Shown: positions 7,172 through 16,278 of the stretch, one piece after another | Layout: each line of letters begins with the position of its first letter | Position numbering within the stretch: position 1 is the first letter of the stretch | NCBI RefSeq assembly: GCF_025318105.1 | Contig: NZ_JAOANI010000009.1 | Location: forward strand, 157,361 to 221,360 | Length of the DNA stretch: 64,000 nucleotides | DNA from: Venatoribacter pacificus | Lineage (GTDB): Bacteria; Pseudomonadota; Gammaproteobacteria; Pseudomonadales; Oceanobacteraceae | Direction of reading: 5' to 3' | Notes under the pieces: generated by a model | What the model was told of the DNA's origin: nothing | Seen by the model: only the letters and a program-made list of their open reading frames with translations | The model's database searches: none | Made by a program: the position numbers and the translations under genes

Positions 7172-9157
7172 TCAGCTATGCACATCCACCAGACTGTGTC
7201 TGATGCTGTTGCGGGTGGTTTCCGGCAGTCGGCCATGGCGGGCGCGCAGCTCGCTGACATCGACCCCCATCTGTTGTAAGCGGCTGCGTAATGGCTGCAG
7301 GCTGCGTTGCAGTTGTGCCAGTGTGTCCTGTTGCTCTGACCAAAAGGTTGCGGCGACCTGCGGTAATGTCATATCCAGCTCAACGTCGAGCGGGCCGAGC
7401 TGCTGCAGCTCAAAATGCAGCTTCAGACGCCAGCGTATGGTCTTTTTCTGTTCGTTGTCGCTGCTGCTGGTTTCTTCTTTTTGCAGTTGCAAACGGATTT
7501 CTTTGGGCTGCTGATCATCACGGAAATACAGAGGAATATTCAGGTTACTGTCATTGCCGTTTTGCAGACGTTGGGCCTGATCAACTTCCAATTGAGCCAG
7601 TGCGCTGTGCAGTAACCGGAAGCCGTCCGGCAGGTTGTCGCGCAGCGCTGCAGGCAGTGACAAAGGCAGCTCCCGTGGCGCGGAGAATTGGCCATCTTTA
7701 CCACTGTTCTGGGCAATGATCTGCAGCCAGGCGAGCAGCGCTTTGCCCATAGCGGCTTTGCTGTCGCTGTGCAGAAGGTGCTCAATCTGTTGCAGCAGAT
7801 TGTGGCTGACCGCTGGGGCAGGGGCTTCTGCGGTTTTTTCCAGCCGCTCGCGCGTGGCCTGCAGGGCAGCTGTTAAGGCATCTGCCGGTGCCGCCGGCGG
7901 AGTCTGCGCCGCTGAGTTGTTCAAACGGCTGTCTGCCTGCAGCGCCGTTTGCGGTGTTTGCAGTTGCGCTACCGTCTGAGACAGACCCGTTCTGGCCCAG
8001 AGTGAGCGGAACAGTGAGCTGCTGTCGTTGCCAGTGCTGGCTGCTGGTGTTGTTGCTGGTGTTGTTGCTGGTGGTGTTGCTGCGTTTTTACTGCTGAGCG
8101 GTGCAGACAGTGCATCCTGCAGCAGCGACATCACTTTGTTCTCGTACATCATGCCGCTGTTGAGAACGCTCTCGCGTAAAGCCGCGGGCTGCTGTAACTG
8201 CGGAATCTGCGGCAGATTATTCAGCCATTGCTGTAACGGCATACGCACACTGGCGGGCAGTGATGGCTGTTGCAGCAGCTGCTGCAAGGCATGGGAAGAG
8301 CCTGTCTGTGGCGTCAGGTGTTTCCCTGCAGTGGCAGCATGGGTTTGTGCTGCAGTTGCGGCGGTATTGACCGGTGGGCGTCTGGCAGGATTGGTATAGA
8401 CATTGGAGGCTGGTGCATTCAGGTCGGCAGGCAGAGACTGGCTGGTGGTCGACGGTGGCAGCAGCATTGCTGCCGAGGATGTCAGCAGCGGAATGCGACT
8501 GGCCAGAAACTGGCTGAGCAGTGCCGGCAGCGGTGCGGCCTGTTTTGCGTTCAGTATCGCGCTGGCACTGTTCGTCGTGGCGGTTGATATCGGCGGTACG
8601 GGGAGCGGTGTTTGCGTACTGGTCGGCAGTGGCTGGTTGTTACTGCCCGGAAGATTGCTGCCTGTTGCTTTGCCGTTGTTTTGCAGGTTGGCCAACAAGG
8701 CCGCCGCTGCCTGTTTAATGATGCTGGCGGAGGTATCCGATAGCGAGCCGCTCTGCGGCGGGAGTTTTATATCCGTTACGCTCAGGCGCATCTGGCCGTC
8801 TGCATCTTCGCTCAGTTGCAGGGTTAATACGGTATTACGCGGCAATGGGGACTGACTGTTGACCTGCAGGGTTTGAGGTTTGCCGGAGCTGTCCTGGCCT
8901 TCGAGGGTCAGACGGTAGCCATCGTCGGTGGCGATGCTGCTGATCACCCGGGCATTAAAATTCTGCGTGGCTGACTGGCGCGTGGCTTCTGCGTTTGTTG
9001 CTGTTGTAGTTGCTGCGCTGCTTTGCGTGCTTCGGTCCGGAGAGGCGTCCACAGCCTTGCCCGCGTCCGCCTGAACCTTATTCAGGGCGGCCGCCTTCAG
9101 GGTCGCGGATGACAGTAGCGGGACGGATTCGGGCAGCATAACGTTGATATCGGCCAA
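7172..9157 (-). CDS. FliK-like hook-length control protein (orphan)
   Basis: A 661-residue protein with a long, low-complexity N-terminal and central part rich in Ala, Gln, Thr, Pro and Ser, and a folded C-terminus (about 560-640) resembling the FliK hook-length domain (the LGPLDVELDM region followed by long helices). FliK acts as a secreted molecular ruler that switches flagellar export from hook to filament. Here no other flagellar genes are adjacent, only the FlhB C-terminal homologue 11 bases downstream. It may be the true FliK moved from the main cluster or a paralogue of unknown role. Transcription is divergent from ccmA, with a 96-base gap between start codons. Many overlapping frames in the GC-rich repeats are shadows. 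Confidence 0.8.
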   Translation of the reverse strand: MADINVMLPESVPLLSSATLKAAALNKVQADAGKAVDASPDRSTQSSAATTTATNAEATRQSATQNFNARVISSIATDDGYRLTLEGQDSSGKPQTLQVNSQSPLPRNTVLTLQLSEDADGQMRLSVTDIKLPPQSGSLSDTSASIIKQAAAALLANLQNNGKATGSNLPGSNNQPLPTSTQTPLPVPPISTATTNSASAILNAKQAAPLPALLSQFLASRIPLLTSSAAMLLPPSTTSQSLPADLNAPASNVYTNPARRPPVNTAATAAQTHAATAGKHLTPQTGSSHALQQLLQQPSLPASVRMPLQQWLNNLPQIPQLQQPAALRESVLNSGMMYENKVMSLLQDALSAPLSSKNAATPPATTPATTPAASTGNDSSSLFRSLWARTGLSQTVAQLQTPQTALQADSRLNNSAAQTPPAAPADALTAALQATRERLEKTAEAPAPAVSHNLLQQIEHLLHSDSKAAMGKALLAWLQIIAQNSGKDGQFSAPRELPLSLPAALRDNLPDGFRLLHSALAQLEVDQAQRLQNGNDSNLNIPLYFRDDQQPKEIRLQLQKEETSSSDNEQKKTIRWRLKLHFELQQLGPLDVELDMTLPQVAATFWSEQQDTLAQLQRSLQPLRSRLQQMGVDVSELRARHGRLPETTRNSIRHSLVDVHS

Positions 9158-9218
9158 GGTTTACGCATCTTTACCCATCTTAGTTCGGTGGCTGCCGTCC
9201 TGACAGAGGGATTTTGTA

Positions 9219-9224
9219 TATAAT
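9219..9224 (+). promoter_or_regulatory. Candidate -10 element for the ccm operon
   Basis: A perfect TATAAT lies 30 bases before the ccmA start codon. No convincing -35 hexamer is seen at 16-18 bases, so this is a weak call. Confidence 0.4.
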
Positions 9225-9253
9225 GCCGCGGATTTTTGCGAATAAGGTTCATC

Positions 9254-9901
9254 ATGACCGCCACTTCTGGCTCCACCATTATCGATTTGCAGGCCCGGCA
9301 GTTGCTGTGTGAACGCGACGACCGGGTGTTATTTGAGCAGCTGGATGTGGCGGTTGGTAATGGCGACTTGTTGCAGCTGGCCGGGCCGAATGGCGCCGGT
9401 AAAACCACCTTGTTACGTTTGCTGGCCGGTCTGAATCGCGACTATGAAGGTGAATTGTTGTGGTGTGGCCAGCCTTTGACCGACGATTTTTTCGCTTATG
9501 CCTCAAAGCGCTTGTATCAGGGGCATTTGGCGGCTGTAAAAAAAGCACTGACGCCGCTGGAAAACCTGCGCTGGCTGGTCAGCAGCTGGAACGTCAGTGA
9601 CGATCAGCTGTGGGCGGCACTGGATGAGGTTGAGCTGGGCGGCTATGAAGAAACCGCCTGTCAGCAATTGTCGGCCGGACAACAGCGCCGGGTGGCTCTG
9701 GCGCGTTTATGTGTGGCGCCAACCCCATTATGGATTCTTGATGAGCCGTTTACGGCACTCGATAAAGCCGGTGTGCGCTGGCTCGAAGGTTGTCTGCAGC
9801 GTCAGGTTGAAAGCGGTGGTGCGGTGATTATTACCAGTCACCACGCACTGGAAAATATCGCCAGTCTGCGTCAGCTGGAACTGGGGAGTACACGCGCATG
9901 A
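9254..9901 (+). CDS. ccmA: Heme exporter ATP-binding subunit CcmA
   Basis: A 215-residue ABC ATPase, the cytoplasmic motor of the CcmAB(C) complex. ATP hydrolysis releases holo-CcmE from CcmC during cytochrome c maturation. Seen motifs are Walker A GPNGAGKTT (44-52), the signature LSAGQQRR and Walker B LWILDEPFTALD. ATG 9254 is chosen because AAGG lies 7 bases upstream; an in-frame TTG 9236 would add six residues. The stop overlaps the ccmB start by four bases (ATGA), so the two are translationally coupled. It is the first gene of a complete ccmABCDEFGHI operon. Confidence 0.96.
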   Translation: MTATSGSTIIDLQARQLLCERDDRVLFEQLDVAVGNGDLLQLAGPNGAGKTTLLRLLAGLNRDYEGELLWCGQPLTDDFFAYASKRLYQGHLAAVKKALTPLENLRWLVSSWNVSDDQLWAALDEVELGGYEETACQQLSAGQQRRVALARLCVAPTPLWILDEPFTALDKAGVRWLEGCLQRQVESGGAVIITSHHALENIASLRQLELGSTRA

Positions 9902-10566
9902 GTCTGGTGACGGCAACCATCAAGCGTGATCTGTTACTGGCGGCGCGCAATCCCGGCGAGTGGCTGAATCCGCTGATGTTTTTCTTAATGGTGGCGGCGC
10001 TGTTTCCGCTGGCCGTTGATCCGGACCCTAAGTTTTTAAGCAAGATTGCCGGCGGCGTGATCTGGGTGGCCGCGTTGCTGGCAACGTTATTGTCGCTGGA
10101 TGCTCTGTACAAAGCCGATGTCGAAGATGGCTCGCTGGAGCAATGGCTGGCCTCCGGCGAGTCGTTATATGCCATGTCGCTGGGCAAGGCGCTGGTGCAC
10201 TGGTGTATCAGTGGTCTGCCGTTAACCCTTATGGCGCCGGTGCTGGGGCTGATGCTGGCATTGCCGGATGACGCCTTCTGGGCGCTGATTCTTAGCCTGG
10301 CAGTGGGCACTCCGGTACTCAGTCTGCTCGGTGCCGTCGGTGCGGCACTGACTGCGGGTGTACGCAGCGGTGGCTTGCTGCTCAGTCTGCTGATTCTGCC
10401 GCTGTATATTCCGGTTCTGATTTTTGCGGCCAGTGCGGTGTACCATGCAGGCATTGGCATGGCCTGGAACGGCCAGATTGGTTTTCTCGGCGCCATGCTG
10501 GCGCTGGCGTTATGTCTGACGCCCTTTGCTTCGGCAGCGGCGTTAAAACTCAACTTATCGCGGTAG
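9898..10566 (+). CDS. ccmB: Heme exporter membrane subunit CcmB
   Basis: A 222-residue integral membrane protein with about six hydrophobic segments, the usual CcmB size. It is the membrane partner of CcmA. The N-terminus contains the conserved KRDLLLAARNPGEWLNPL amphipathic stretch before the first membrane helix, which is typical of CcmB. It starts inside the end of ccmA and is followed five bases later by ccmC, so all three subunits should be made together. Its exact transport role is debated in the family; release of heme-loaded CcmE is the best supported function. Confidence 0.95.
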   Translation: MSLVTATIKRDLLLAARNPGEWLNPLMFFLMVAALFPLAVDPDPKFLSKIAGGVIWVAALLATLLSLDALYKADVEDGSLEQWLASGESLYAMSLGKALVHWCISGLPLTLMAPVLGLMLALPDDAFWALILSLAVGTPVLSLLGAVGAALTAGVRSGGLLLSLLILPLYIPVLIFAASAVYHAGIGMAWNGQIGFLGAMLALALCLTPFASAAALKLNLSR

Positions 10567-10571
10567 TTGTT

Positions 10572-11318
10572 ATGTGGCAGTGGCTTAAACAGCTGTATCA
10601 CCGTCTGGGTTCACCCAAATGGTTTTATGAAATTACCACCGGCTGGATTCCCTGGCTGGCCGTTCTGTCGGTGGTCGGCACGGTGGTCGGACTGGTGCTG
10701 GGCCTGTTGTATGCTCCGGCAGACTATCTGCAGGGCAACAGCTTCCGCATTATTTATATTCATGTACCGGCGGCGATTCTGGCGCAGAGCGCCTTTATGA
10801 TGATGGCCGTGGCTGGTGCGGTGTATCTGATCTGGCGCATGAAAATGGCAGCCTGGGTGGCAAAAGTCATCGCTCCTGTCGGCGCCAGTTTTTGTCTGAT
10901 TGCACTGCTGACCGGGGCTATCTGGGGTAAACCAACCTGGGGGACCTGGTGGGTCTGGGATGCACGTTTAACGTCCATGCTGTTGCTGCTGTTTTTGTAT
11001 TTCGGTGTGATGGCGCTGCAGCAGGCGATGGAATCGGAAGACAGTTCTTACCGTGCCGGTGCCATTCTGTCGCTGGTTGGTCTGGTGAACATTCCCATTA
11101 TTAAATACTCGGTAGAGTGGTGGAATACGCTGCATCAGCCAGCCACCCTGAAACTGACAGAAAAACCCAGCATGCATCCGGACATGCTGATACCGCTGCT
11201 GATTATGATTGTCACCACCTACGTGTTTTTCGCTCTGCTGATCATTCTGCGTACGCGCAATGAAATTTTATGGCACGAACGTAAGCGCAGTTGGGTCAAA
11301 CAGATTCTGGAGTCCTGA
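10572..11318 (+). CDS. ccmC: Heme lyase membrane protein CcmC
   Basis: A 248-residue polytopic membrane protein that binds heme and loads it onto CcmE. The tryptophan-rich heme-handling WWD motif is seen as WGTWWVWDARLTS (about 120-132). Conserved histidines lie in periplasmic loops (YIHVPAA near 63 and NTLHQPA near 185). ATG 10572 follows the ccmB stop by five bases; an upstream in-frame start at 10512 would run through ccmB. The stop codon overlaps the ccmD start (TGATG). Confidence 0.96.
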   Translation: MWQWLKQLYHRLGSPKWFYEITTGWIPWLAVLSVVGTVVGLVLGLLYAPADYLQGNSFRIIYIHVPAAILAQSAFMMMAVAGAVYLIWRMKMAAWVAKVIAPVGASFCLIALLTGAIWGKPTWGTWWVWDARLTSMLLLLFLYFGVMALQQAMESEDSSYRAGAILSLVGLVNIPIIKYSVEWWNTLHQPATLKLTEKPSMHPDMLIPLLIMIVTTYVFFALLIILRTRNEILWHERKRSWVKQILES

Positions 11319-11506
11319 TGGAATTCAACAGTGTTGCCGAATTTCTGGCCATGGGTCACCACGGCCTGTACGTCTGGCTGTCTTATGGTCTGACAGCTGT
11401 GATTATTGCTTTAAATGTGGCTCAGCCGTTGCTGCGTCGTCGTCGTTTACTGAAAGAGCAGGCCCAGCGTCTGCGCCGGGAGAAAAAGCATGCACCCCAA
11501 GCGTAA
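11318..11506 (+). CDS. ccmD: Heme exporter small subunit CcmD
   Basis: A 62-residue single-span membrane protein. The N-terminal part has the family pattern EFLAMGHHGLYVWLSYG, followed by one membrane helix and a strongly basic arginine-rich cytoplasmic tail. CcmD stabilises the CcmABC complex and is needed to release holo-CcmE. ATG 11318 overlaps the ccmC stop. The 3' end overlaps ccmE by 17 bases. Confidence 0.93.
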   Translation: MEFNSVAEFLAMGHHGLYVWLSYGLTAVIIALNVAQPLLRRRRLLKEQAQRLRREKKHAPQA

Positions 11507-11951
11507 AAAACGTCTGACTCTGATTCTGTTTATGGTGCTCGGTGTGAGTACTGCCGTTGGCCTGCTGATGTATTCGCTCAGCCAGAATATCAACCTGTTT
11601 ATGACACCGACCCAGATCGCCAGCGGTGAAGCGCCGGTTGGCCGTACTATCCGCGCTGGTGGTCTGGTGGAGCCGGGCACGGTGGAACGTGATGACAGCG
11701 GACTGGGTGTGCGCTTTGTGGTCACTGATGGCCGCTCAGAAGTCACCATTGCGTACGAAGGCATTCTGCCGGATCTGTTCCGCGAGGGGCAGGGCATTGT
11801 GGCCATGGGTCAATTGGGTGAAGACGGTGTGTTCGTAGCCTCCGAAGTGCTGGCCAAACACGATGAAAATTATATGCCGCCGGAAGTACAGGATGCGCTG
11901 GATCAGGCGCACAAAGATGGTAAGCAGGCGTTAGAAGAGGCGAGATACTGA
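11490..11951 (+). CDS. ccmE: Periplasmic heme chaperone CcmE
   Basis: A 153-residue membrane-anchored OB-fold protein that carries heme covalently from CcmC to CcmF. It has a basic N-terminus, one membrane anchor (about 9-29) and the heme-binding HDENY motif with H124 and Y128. Length is normal. The start lies inside ccmD (17-base overlap) and ccmF follows after one base. Confidence 0.96.
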   Translation: MHPKRKKRLTLILFMVLGVSTAVGLLMYSLSQNINLFMTPTQIASGEAPVGRTIRAGGLVEPGTVERDDSGLGVRFVVTDGRSEVTIAYEGILPDLFREGQGIVAMGQLGEDGVFVASEVLAKHDENYMPPEVQDALDQAHKDGKQALEEARY

Positions 11952-11952
11952 T

Positions 11953-13947
11953 ATGGGTAACCTGTCCGGAATGCTGCCCGAGTTTGGCCAGCTGGCGCTG
12001 ATTTTTGCTCTGCTCGTTGCTGCGATACAAATTGTGGTGCCGCTGGTCGGCGTGCGCCGTGGTCAGGCCTGGTTGATGGCGTATGCCCGTCCGCTGGCAA
12101 CCGCGCAGGCGTTGTTTCTGATCATCAGTCTGGTGATTCTCGCCTACTGCTTTGTGGTCGATGATTTTTCGGTGGCTTATGTCGCCAAAAACTCCAATAC
12201 CGCGTTACCGACAGCTTTTAAGATCAGTGCCGTCTGGGGCGCGCATGAAGGCTCTCTGTTGTTATGGGTCACCATGCTGGGATGTTGGGGCCTGGCGGTT
12301 TCCTGGTTCAGTAAATCCCTGCCACTGGAAATGGTGGCGCGGGTATTGTCTACTATGGGGATGGTGTCGGTGGGCTTTATTCTGTTCACCCTGGAAACCT
12401 CCAATCCGTTTGAGCGCAGCTTGCCAAGCATGCCGCAGGAAGGTGCCGACCTGAATCCGCTGCTGCAGGATTTTGGTCTGATCGTTCACCCGCCAACGCT
12501 GTATATGGGTTACGTCGGCTTGTCCGTGGTGTTTGCCTTTGCGCTGGCGGCGCTGATGGGCGGACGCCTGGATGCGGCCTGGGCGCGTTGGTCACGTCCG
12601 TGGACCATGGCGGCCTGGATTTTTCTGACTCTCGGCATTGCGCTCGGCAGCTGGTGGGCTTATTACGAACTTGGCTGGGGCGGCTGGTGGTTCTGGGATC
12701 CGGTTGAGAATGCGTCATTAATGCCGTGGCTGGTAGCGACTGCACTGCTGCACTCGCTGGCGGTGACCGAAAAACGTGGCCTGTTTAAAAGCTGGACGGT
12801 ATTGCTTGCGATTTTTGCTTTCTCGCTGAGTTTGTTAGGTACATTCCTGGTACGTTCCGGCGTACTGACCTCGGTGCATGCCTTTGCCTCTGACCCTGAA
12901 CGCGGAGTGTTTATTCTCGCGCTGCTGGGTATATGCGTTGGCGGCTCTTTACTGTTGTACGCCATTAAAGCGCCAACGGTAGCGTCGGTTGGCCGCTATG
13001 AGTGGGTATCGCGTGAAAGCTTCCTGCTGCTCAATAACCTGCTGTTGCTGGTCGCGGCCTTTGCCATTCTGCTGGGGACTTTGTATCCGCTGATTATCGA
13101 CTTTATGGGCATGGGCAAACTGTCGGTCGGTGCTTCCTGGTTTAACTTTATGTTTGTACCGATCAGTGTCGTGCTGGGACTGGTGATTGCACTGGGTGCC
13201 ATGGCGCGCTGGAAAGCCGATGATCTGAAACGTCTGGGCAGCGAAACCATTGCCGCAATGGTCGCAGCAGTCTTGCTTGGTTTTGCCATGCCACTGCTGA
13301 TGAACGGTGAAATGAACTGGAAAGTGCTGCTGGGCTTGGGCGTCAGTTTCTGGCTGATTGGTGCCACGCTGTTGGATGTCTGGAAAAAAGCCCGTGGTCG
13401 CTTAAGCCGTATTCCGCAGTTGGGCATGAGTTATCAGGGCATGGTGCTGGCGCACCTTGGCGTGGCAGTAACCATTATTGGCGTGACCATGGTGGCGAAT
13501 TACAGCACCGAAGTGTCGGTACGCATGGCCAAGGGCGATTCGGAAATGCTTGGCGATTATCGCTTTGAATTTGTCGATGCCGGTCATGTCGAAGGGCCGA
13601 ACTATGTATCCGATGCGATCCGTTTCCGCGTCTATGACGGTGAGCGTGAAATTGCGCTGTTGCAGCCGGAAAAACGCCGCTACAACGCCAGTGGTTCGAT
13701 CATGACGGAAGCCGCTATCGATGTATCTTTGTTCCGTGATTTGTATGTGTCGATGGGTGAGCCTCTGGCTGATGGTGCCTGGGGCATGCGTTTGCAGGTA
13801 AAACCTTTTATGCGCTGGGTATGGCTGGGTGCCATTTTTATGTCGGTGGGTGGTCTGCTGGCCATGCTGGATAAGCGCTACCGCCAGCGTAAAAATGCGC
13901 CGGTGAATAACGCCCGCGGCAATACTGCGACCGAGGTGACGGTATGA
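11953..13947 (+). CDS. ccmF: Cytochrome c heme lyase subunit CcmF
   Basis: A 664-residue polytopic membrane protein, slightly longer than the 647 of E. coli. With CcmH and CcmI it transfers heme from CcmE to apocytochrome c in the periplasm. The WWD domain is clear as WGGWWFWDPVENASLMPW (about 240-257). Conserved periplasmic histidines are present around it (WGAHEGSLLLW near 96, IVHPPTLYMGY near 178). The stop overlaps ccmG by four bases. Confidence 0.96.
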   Translation: MGNLSGMLPEFGQLALIFALLVAAIQIVVPLVGVRRGQAWLMAYARPLATAQALFLIISLVILAYCFVVDDFSVAYVAKNSNTALPTAFKISAVWGAHEGSLLLWVTMLGCWGLAVSWFSKSLPLEMVARVLSTMGMVSVGFILFTLETSNPFERSLPSMPQEGADLNPLLQDFGLIVHPPTLYMGYVGLSVVFAFALAALMGGRLDAAWARWSRPWTMAAWIFLTLGIALGSWWAYYELGWGGWWFWDPVENASLMPWLVATALLHSLAVTEKRGLFKSWTVLLAIFAFSLSLLGTFLVRSGVLTSVHAFASDPERGVFILALLGICVGGSLLLYAIKAPTVASVGRYEWVSRESFLLLNNLLLLVAAFAILLGTLYPLIIDFMGMGKLSVGASWFNFMFVPISVVLGLVIALGAMARWKADDLKRLGSETIAAMVAAVLLGFAMPLLMNGEMNWKVLLGLGVSFWLIGATLLDVWKKARGRLSRIPQLGMSYQGMVLAHLGVAVTIIGVTMVANYSTEVSVRMAKGDSEMLGDYRFEFVDAGHVEGPNYVSDAIRFRVYDGEREIALLQPEKRRYNASGSIMTEAAIDVSLFRDLYVSMGEPLADGAWGMRLQVKPFMRWVWLGAIFMSVGGLLAMLDKRYRQRKNAPVNNARGNTATEVTV

Positions 13948-14459
13948 ATCGCGCGTTTTTGTTTATACCGCTGATCGGTTTTATCGCTATGGGTATTCTG
14001 TTCTGGATTGGTTTGGGACAGGAAGATAAAACGGCGTTGCCGTCGCCATTAATTGGTAAGCCGTTTCCGACCTTTATCCTTAATACTGTGGAGTCCGGCG
14101 AAAGCACCAATCATTTACCGCAAGAAGCGGTATTGGTTAACGTCTGGGCGACCTGGTGTCCAACCTGTAAAGCCGAGCATGCTTTTTTAAACGAGCTGGC
14201 AAAAGACGGCGTTAAAATCGTTGGCATTAATTACAAAGATGATGATTTTAAAGCCCGTCAATGGCTGCAGGCTTACGGCAATCCTTATCTGTTTAATATC
14301 GCCGATCCGGACGGCAAATTAGGTCTGGAGCTCGGCGTGTATGGCGCACCGGAAACCTTTCTGGTCGACAGTAAAGGGATTATCCGCGCCAAACATATCG
14401 GTGATCTGAATCCTGCAGTATGGGCCAAACTGCAGCCGGAATTTGAGGCGATGCAATGA
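13944..14459 (+). CDS. ccmG: Thiol:disulfide interchange protein CcmG/DsbE
   Basis: A 171-residue membrane-tethered periplasmic thioredoxin. One N-terminal membrane anchor (about 4-24) is followed by the redox pair C72-C75 in NVWATWCPTCKAEH and a cis-proline loop GAPETF. It reduces the cysteines of apocytochrome c or CcmH so that heme can attach. It overlaps ccmF and ccmH by four bases at each end. Confidence 0.95.
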   Translation: MNRAFLFIPLIGFIAMGILFWIGLGQEDKTALPSPLIGKPFPTFILNTVESGESTNHLPQEAVLVNVWATWCPTCKAEHAFLNELAKDGVKIVGINYKDDDFKARQWLQAYGNPYLFNIADPDGKLGLELGVYGAPETFLVDSKGIIRAKHIGDLNPAVWAKLQPEFEAMQ

Positions 14460-14929
14460 AGCACTTTTTTCTGAAACTCTGCCTGTTGTTACCGCTATTG
14501 TTACCGCTATCGGCGCTGGCAACCGTCGATGGCTATAAATATCCCTTTGACGATCCTAAGGATGCCGCCCGCTTTGAACAACTGGCACAGGATTTACGCT
14601 GTCCTAAATGCCAGAACCAGAATCTGGCCGACTCCAATGCCCCGGTTGCTGTCGATCTGCGCGATAAAGTGTATGAGCTGATGCAGGAAGGCCAGAGCGA
14701 TGAAGAAATTGTTGGCTATCTGGTTGACCGCTACGGTGACTTCGTACGCTATAACCCGCCGTTTCGCGCAGAAACCGTTTTGTTATGGTTCGGTCCGGCA
14801 CTGGTATTCGTATTCGGTCTGTTGCTGTTAGTGCTGATCCGCCGCGGTCAGAAACAACCTCCGGCACCGTTAAATGCAGACGAGCAGGCGCGTTTGCAGG
14901 CATTAAAAAATAAGGCGAAATCTTCATGA
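14456..14929 (+). CDS. ccmH: Cytochrome c maturation protein CcmH
   Basis: A 157-residue protein with a signal/anchor at the N-terminus, the periplasmic CcmH domain with the LRCPKC redox pair (C49, C52) and QNQNLADSNAPVA run, and a C-terminal membrane helix (about 104-125). It works with CcmF and CcmG in thiol handling of apocytochrome c. This is the short CcmH form; the TPR part present in E. coli CcmH is encoded separately by the next gene, ccmI, as in Pseudomonas. Confidence 0.95.
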   Translation: MKHFFLKLCLLLPLLLPLSALATVDGYKYPFDDPKDAARFEQLAQDLRCPKCQNQNLADSNAPVAVDLRDKVYELMQEGQSDEEIVGYLVDRYGDFVRYNPPFRAETVLLWFGPALVFVFGLLLLVLIRRGQKQPPAPLNADEQARLQALKNKAKSS

Positions 14930-16143
14930 TCTGGGCACTGTTATTACTGAGTCTGTTGTTGCTGATGTTTTTACTGGTGCCGGTATGGCACCGGGATAAA
15001 GCCGATGACCTTTATCAGAGTGAAGAAAATTTACGTCTGTATCAGGAGCGCACCGACGAACTGGCTGCCAGTGATCTGGATGAAGAACAAAAGCAGGCAC
15101 TGCAGCTGGAACTGGATCGCGAATTTCTGGCCGCGAACAGTGGCGTTGCCACTGGGCAGAAAAATGCCTCAGTACGCTACCGTTGGCCGGTCGCCGCTGG
15201 TCTGTTTGTTGTGTCGGTGGGAGCCACCGTGTTGTTGTATCAGCAGTGGGGAGCCGCCAATGAATTACGTGCGACCGAGCTGTTGGAAAAAGCCAGTCAG
15301 GTTGAGCTGACGCAGCCGGAACGCAACGAATTAATCGAACGCCTGGCGGTTGCCGGAGATAAACAGCCGGACAATATTGAGTGGAATTATCTGCGTGGTC
15401 GCCTGCTTAATGCCAATGGTGATTTTGCACAGGCCGCTGATGTGTTCGCCGATATTCTGGTGGTCTTGCCGCAGGAAGCCACGGCCGATCGTGCCGCGAC
15501 TATGACGTTATTGGCGCAGGCGCGCTTTTTTGCCGCCGATCAGAAAGCCGATGACAGCATGTATCAGCTGTTAAAGGATGCGCTGGAGCTGACACCGGGC
15601 AATCGCCAGGCGCTGGGCATGGCCGGTATGCTCGCGTTTGAATTAAAAGATTATCAGGGCGCGATTAATTACTGGCGTCAGCTGTGGTTGGGCATGGGGG
15701 ACTCACCGGAAGCGCAGATGTTAGCGCAGGGCATTTTGCGTGCGGTTGAGCATGTACGCGAGCAGGGCGGTGAGGTCGATTTAAGCTGGATGAAACGCAC
15801 CGAAATTAAAGTGCTGGTGGATCTTTCTCCTGCGGCGAAAGCCGCTGTTGATCCGGCGGATACCGTGTTTGTATTGGCACGTGCCCTCAGCGGCCCGCCC
15901 ATGCCATTGGCGGTACAGAAGCTTACCGTGGCGCAGTTACCACTGGTGATTACGCTGAGTGACGCACAGGCGATGGCTCCGGGGATGAATCTCAGCAGTC
16001 ACGAGCAAGTCACGTTGGTGGCGCGTATTTCTAAATCCGGTCAGCCGATGCCGCAGAGTGGTGACTGGCAGATTGAGCAATCGCCGGTCAGCAATCATGA
16101 AGAAAATCTGATTAAACTGACCATCAGTGAGTTGCTGCCTTAA
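14926..16143 (+). CDS. ccmI: Cytochrome c biogenesis protein CcmI
   Basis: A 405-residue bitopic membrane protein with two membrane helices (about 1-18 and 88-106), a cytoplasmic charged leucine-zipper-like loop between them, and a periplasmic TPR region (about 125-290) followed by a beta-rich C-terminal domain. CcmI binds the C-terminus of apocytochrome c and delivers it to CcmFH. It starts inside ccmH (ATGA overlap) and is the last gene of the operon; a strong terminator follows at once. Confidence 0.92.
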   Translation: MIWALLLLSLLLLMFLLVPVWHRDKADDLYQSEENLRLYQERTDELAASDLDEEQKQALQLELDREFLAANSGVATGQKNASVRYRWPVAAGLFVVSVGATVLLYQQWGAANELRATELLEKASQVELTQPERNELIERLAVAGDKQPDNIEWNYLRGRLLNANGDFAQAADVFADILVVLPQEATADRAATMTLLAQARFFAADQKADDSMYQLLKDALELTPGNRQALGMAGMLAFELKDYQGAINYWRQLWLGMGDSPEAQMLAQGILRAVEHVREQGGEVDLSWMKRTEIKVLVDLSPAAKAAVDPADTVFVLARALSGPPMPLAVQKLTVAQLPLVITLSDAQAMAPGMNLSSHEQVTLVARISKSGQPMPQSGDWQIEQSPVSNHEENLIKLTISELLP

Positions 16144-16153
16144 GTAAAAGGCA

Positions 16154-16186
16154 CAAAAAAACCGGGCATTGCCCGGTTTTTTTTTT
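16154..16186. terminator. Terminator after ccmI
   Basis: An ACCGGGC/GCCCGGT stem with a three-base loop has seven A before and ten T after, so it can end both the ccm operon and, in the other direction, the DUF2804 gene. Confidence 0.9.
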
Positions 16187-16278
16187 GGAAAAAATCTGAC
16201 GACAGTCAATTCCTGAGCAAGCTGTGCTGAGTACGCAGACATCTGCCGGAATCAACGTTGTATCCGGCAATCTTTAAC

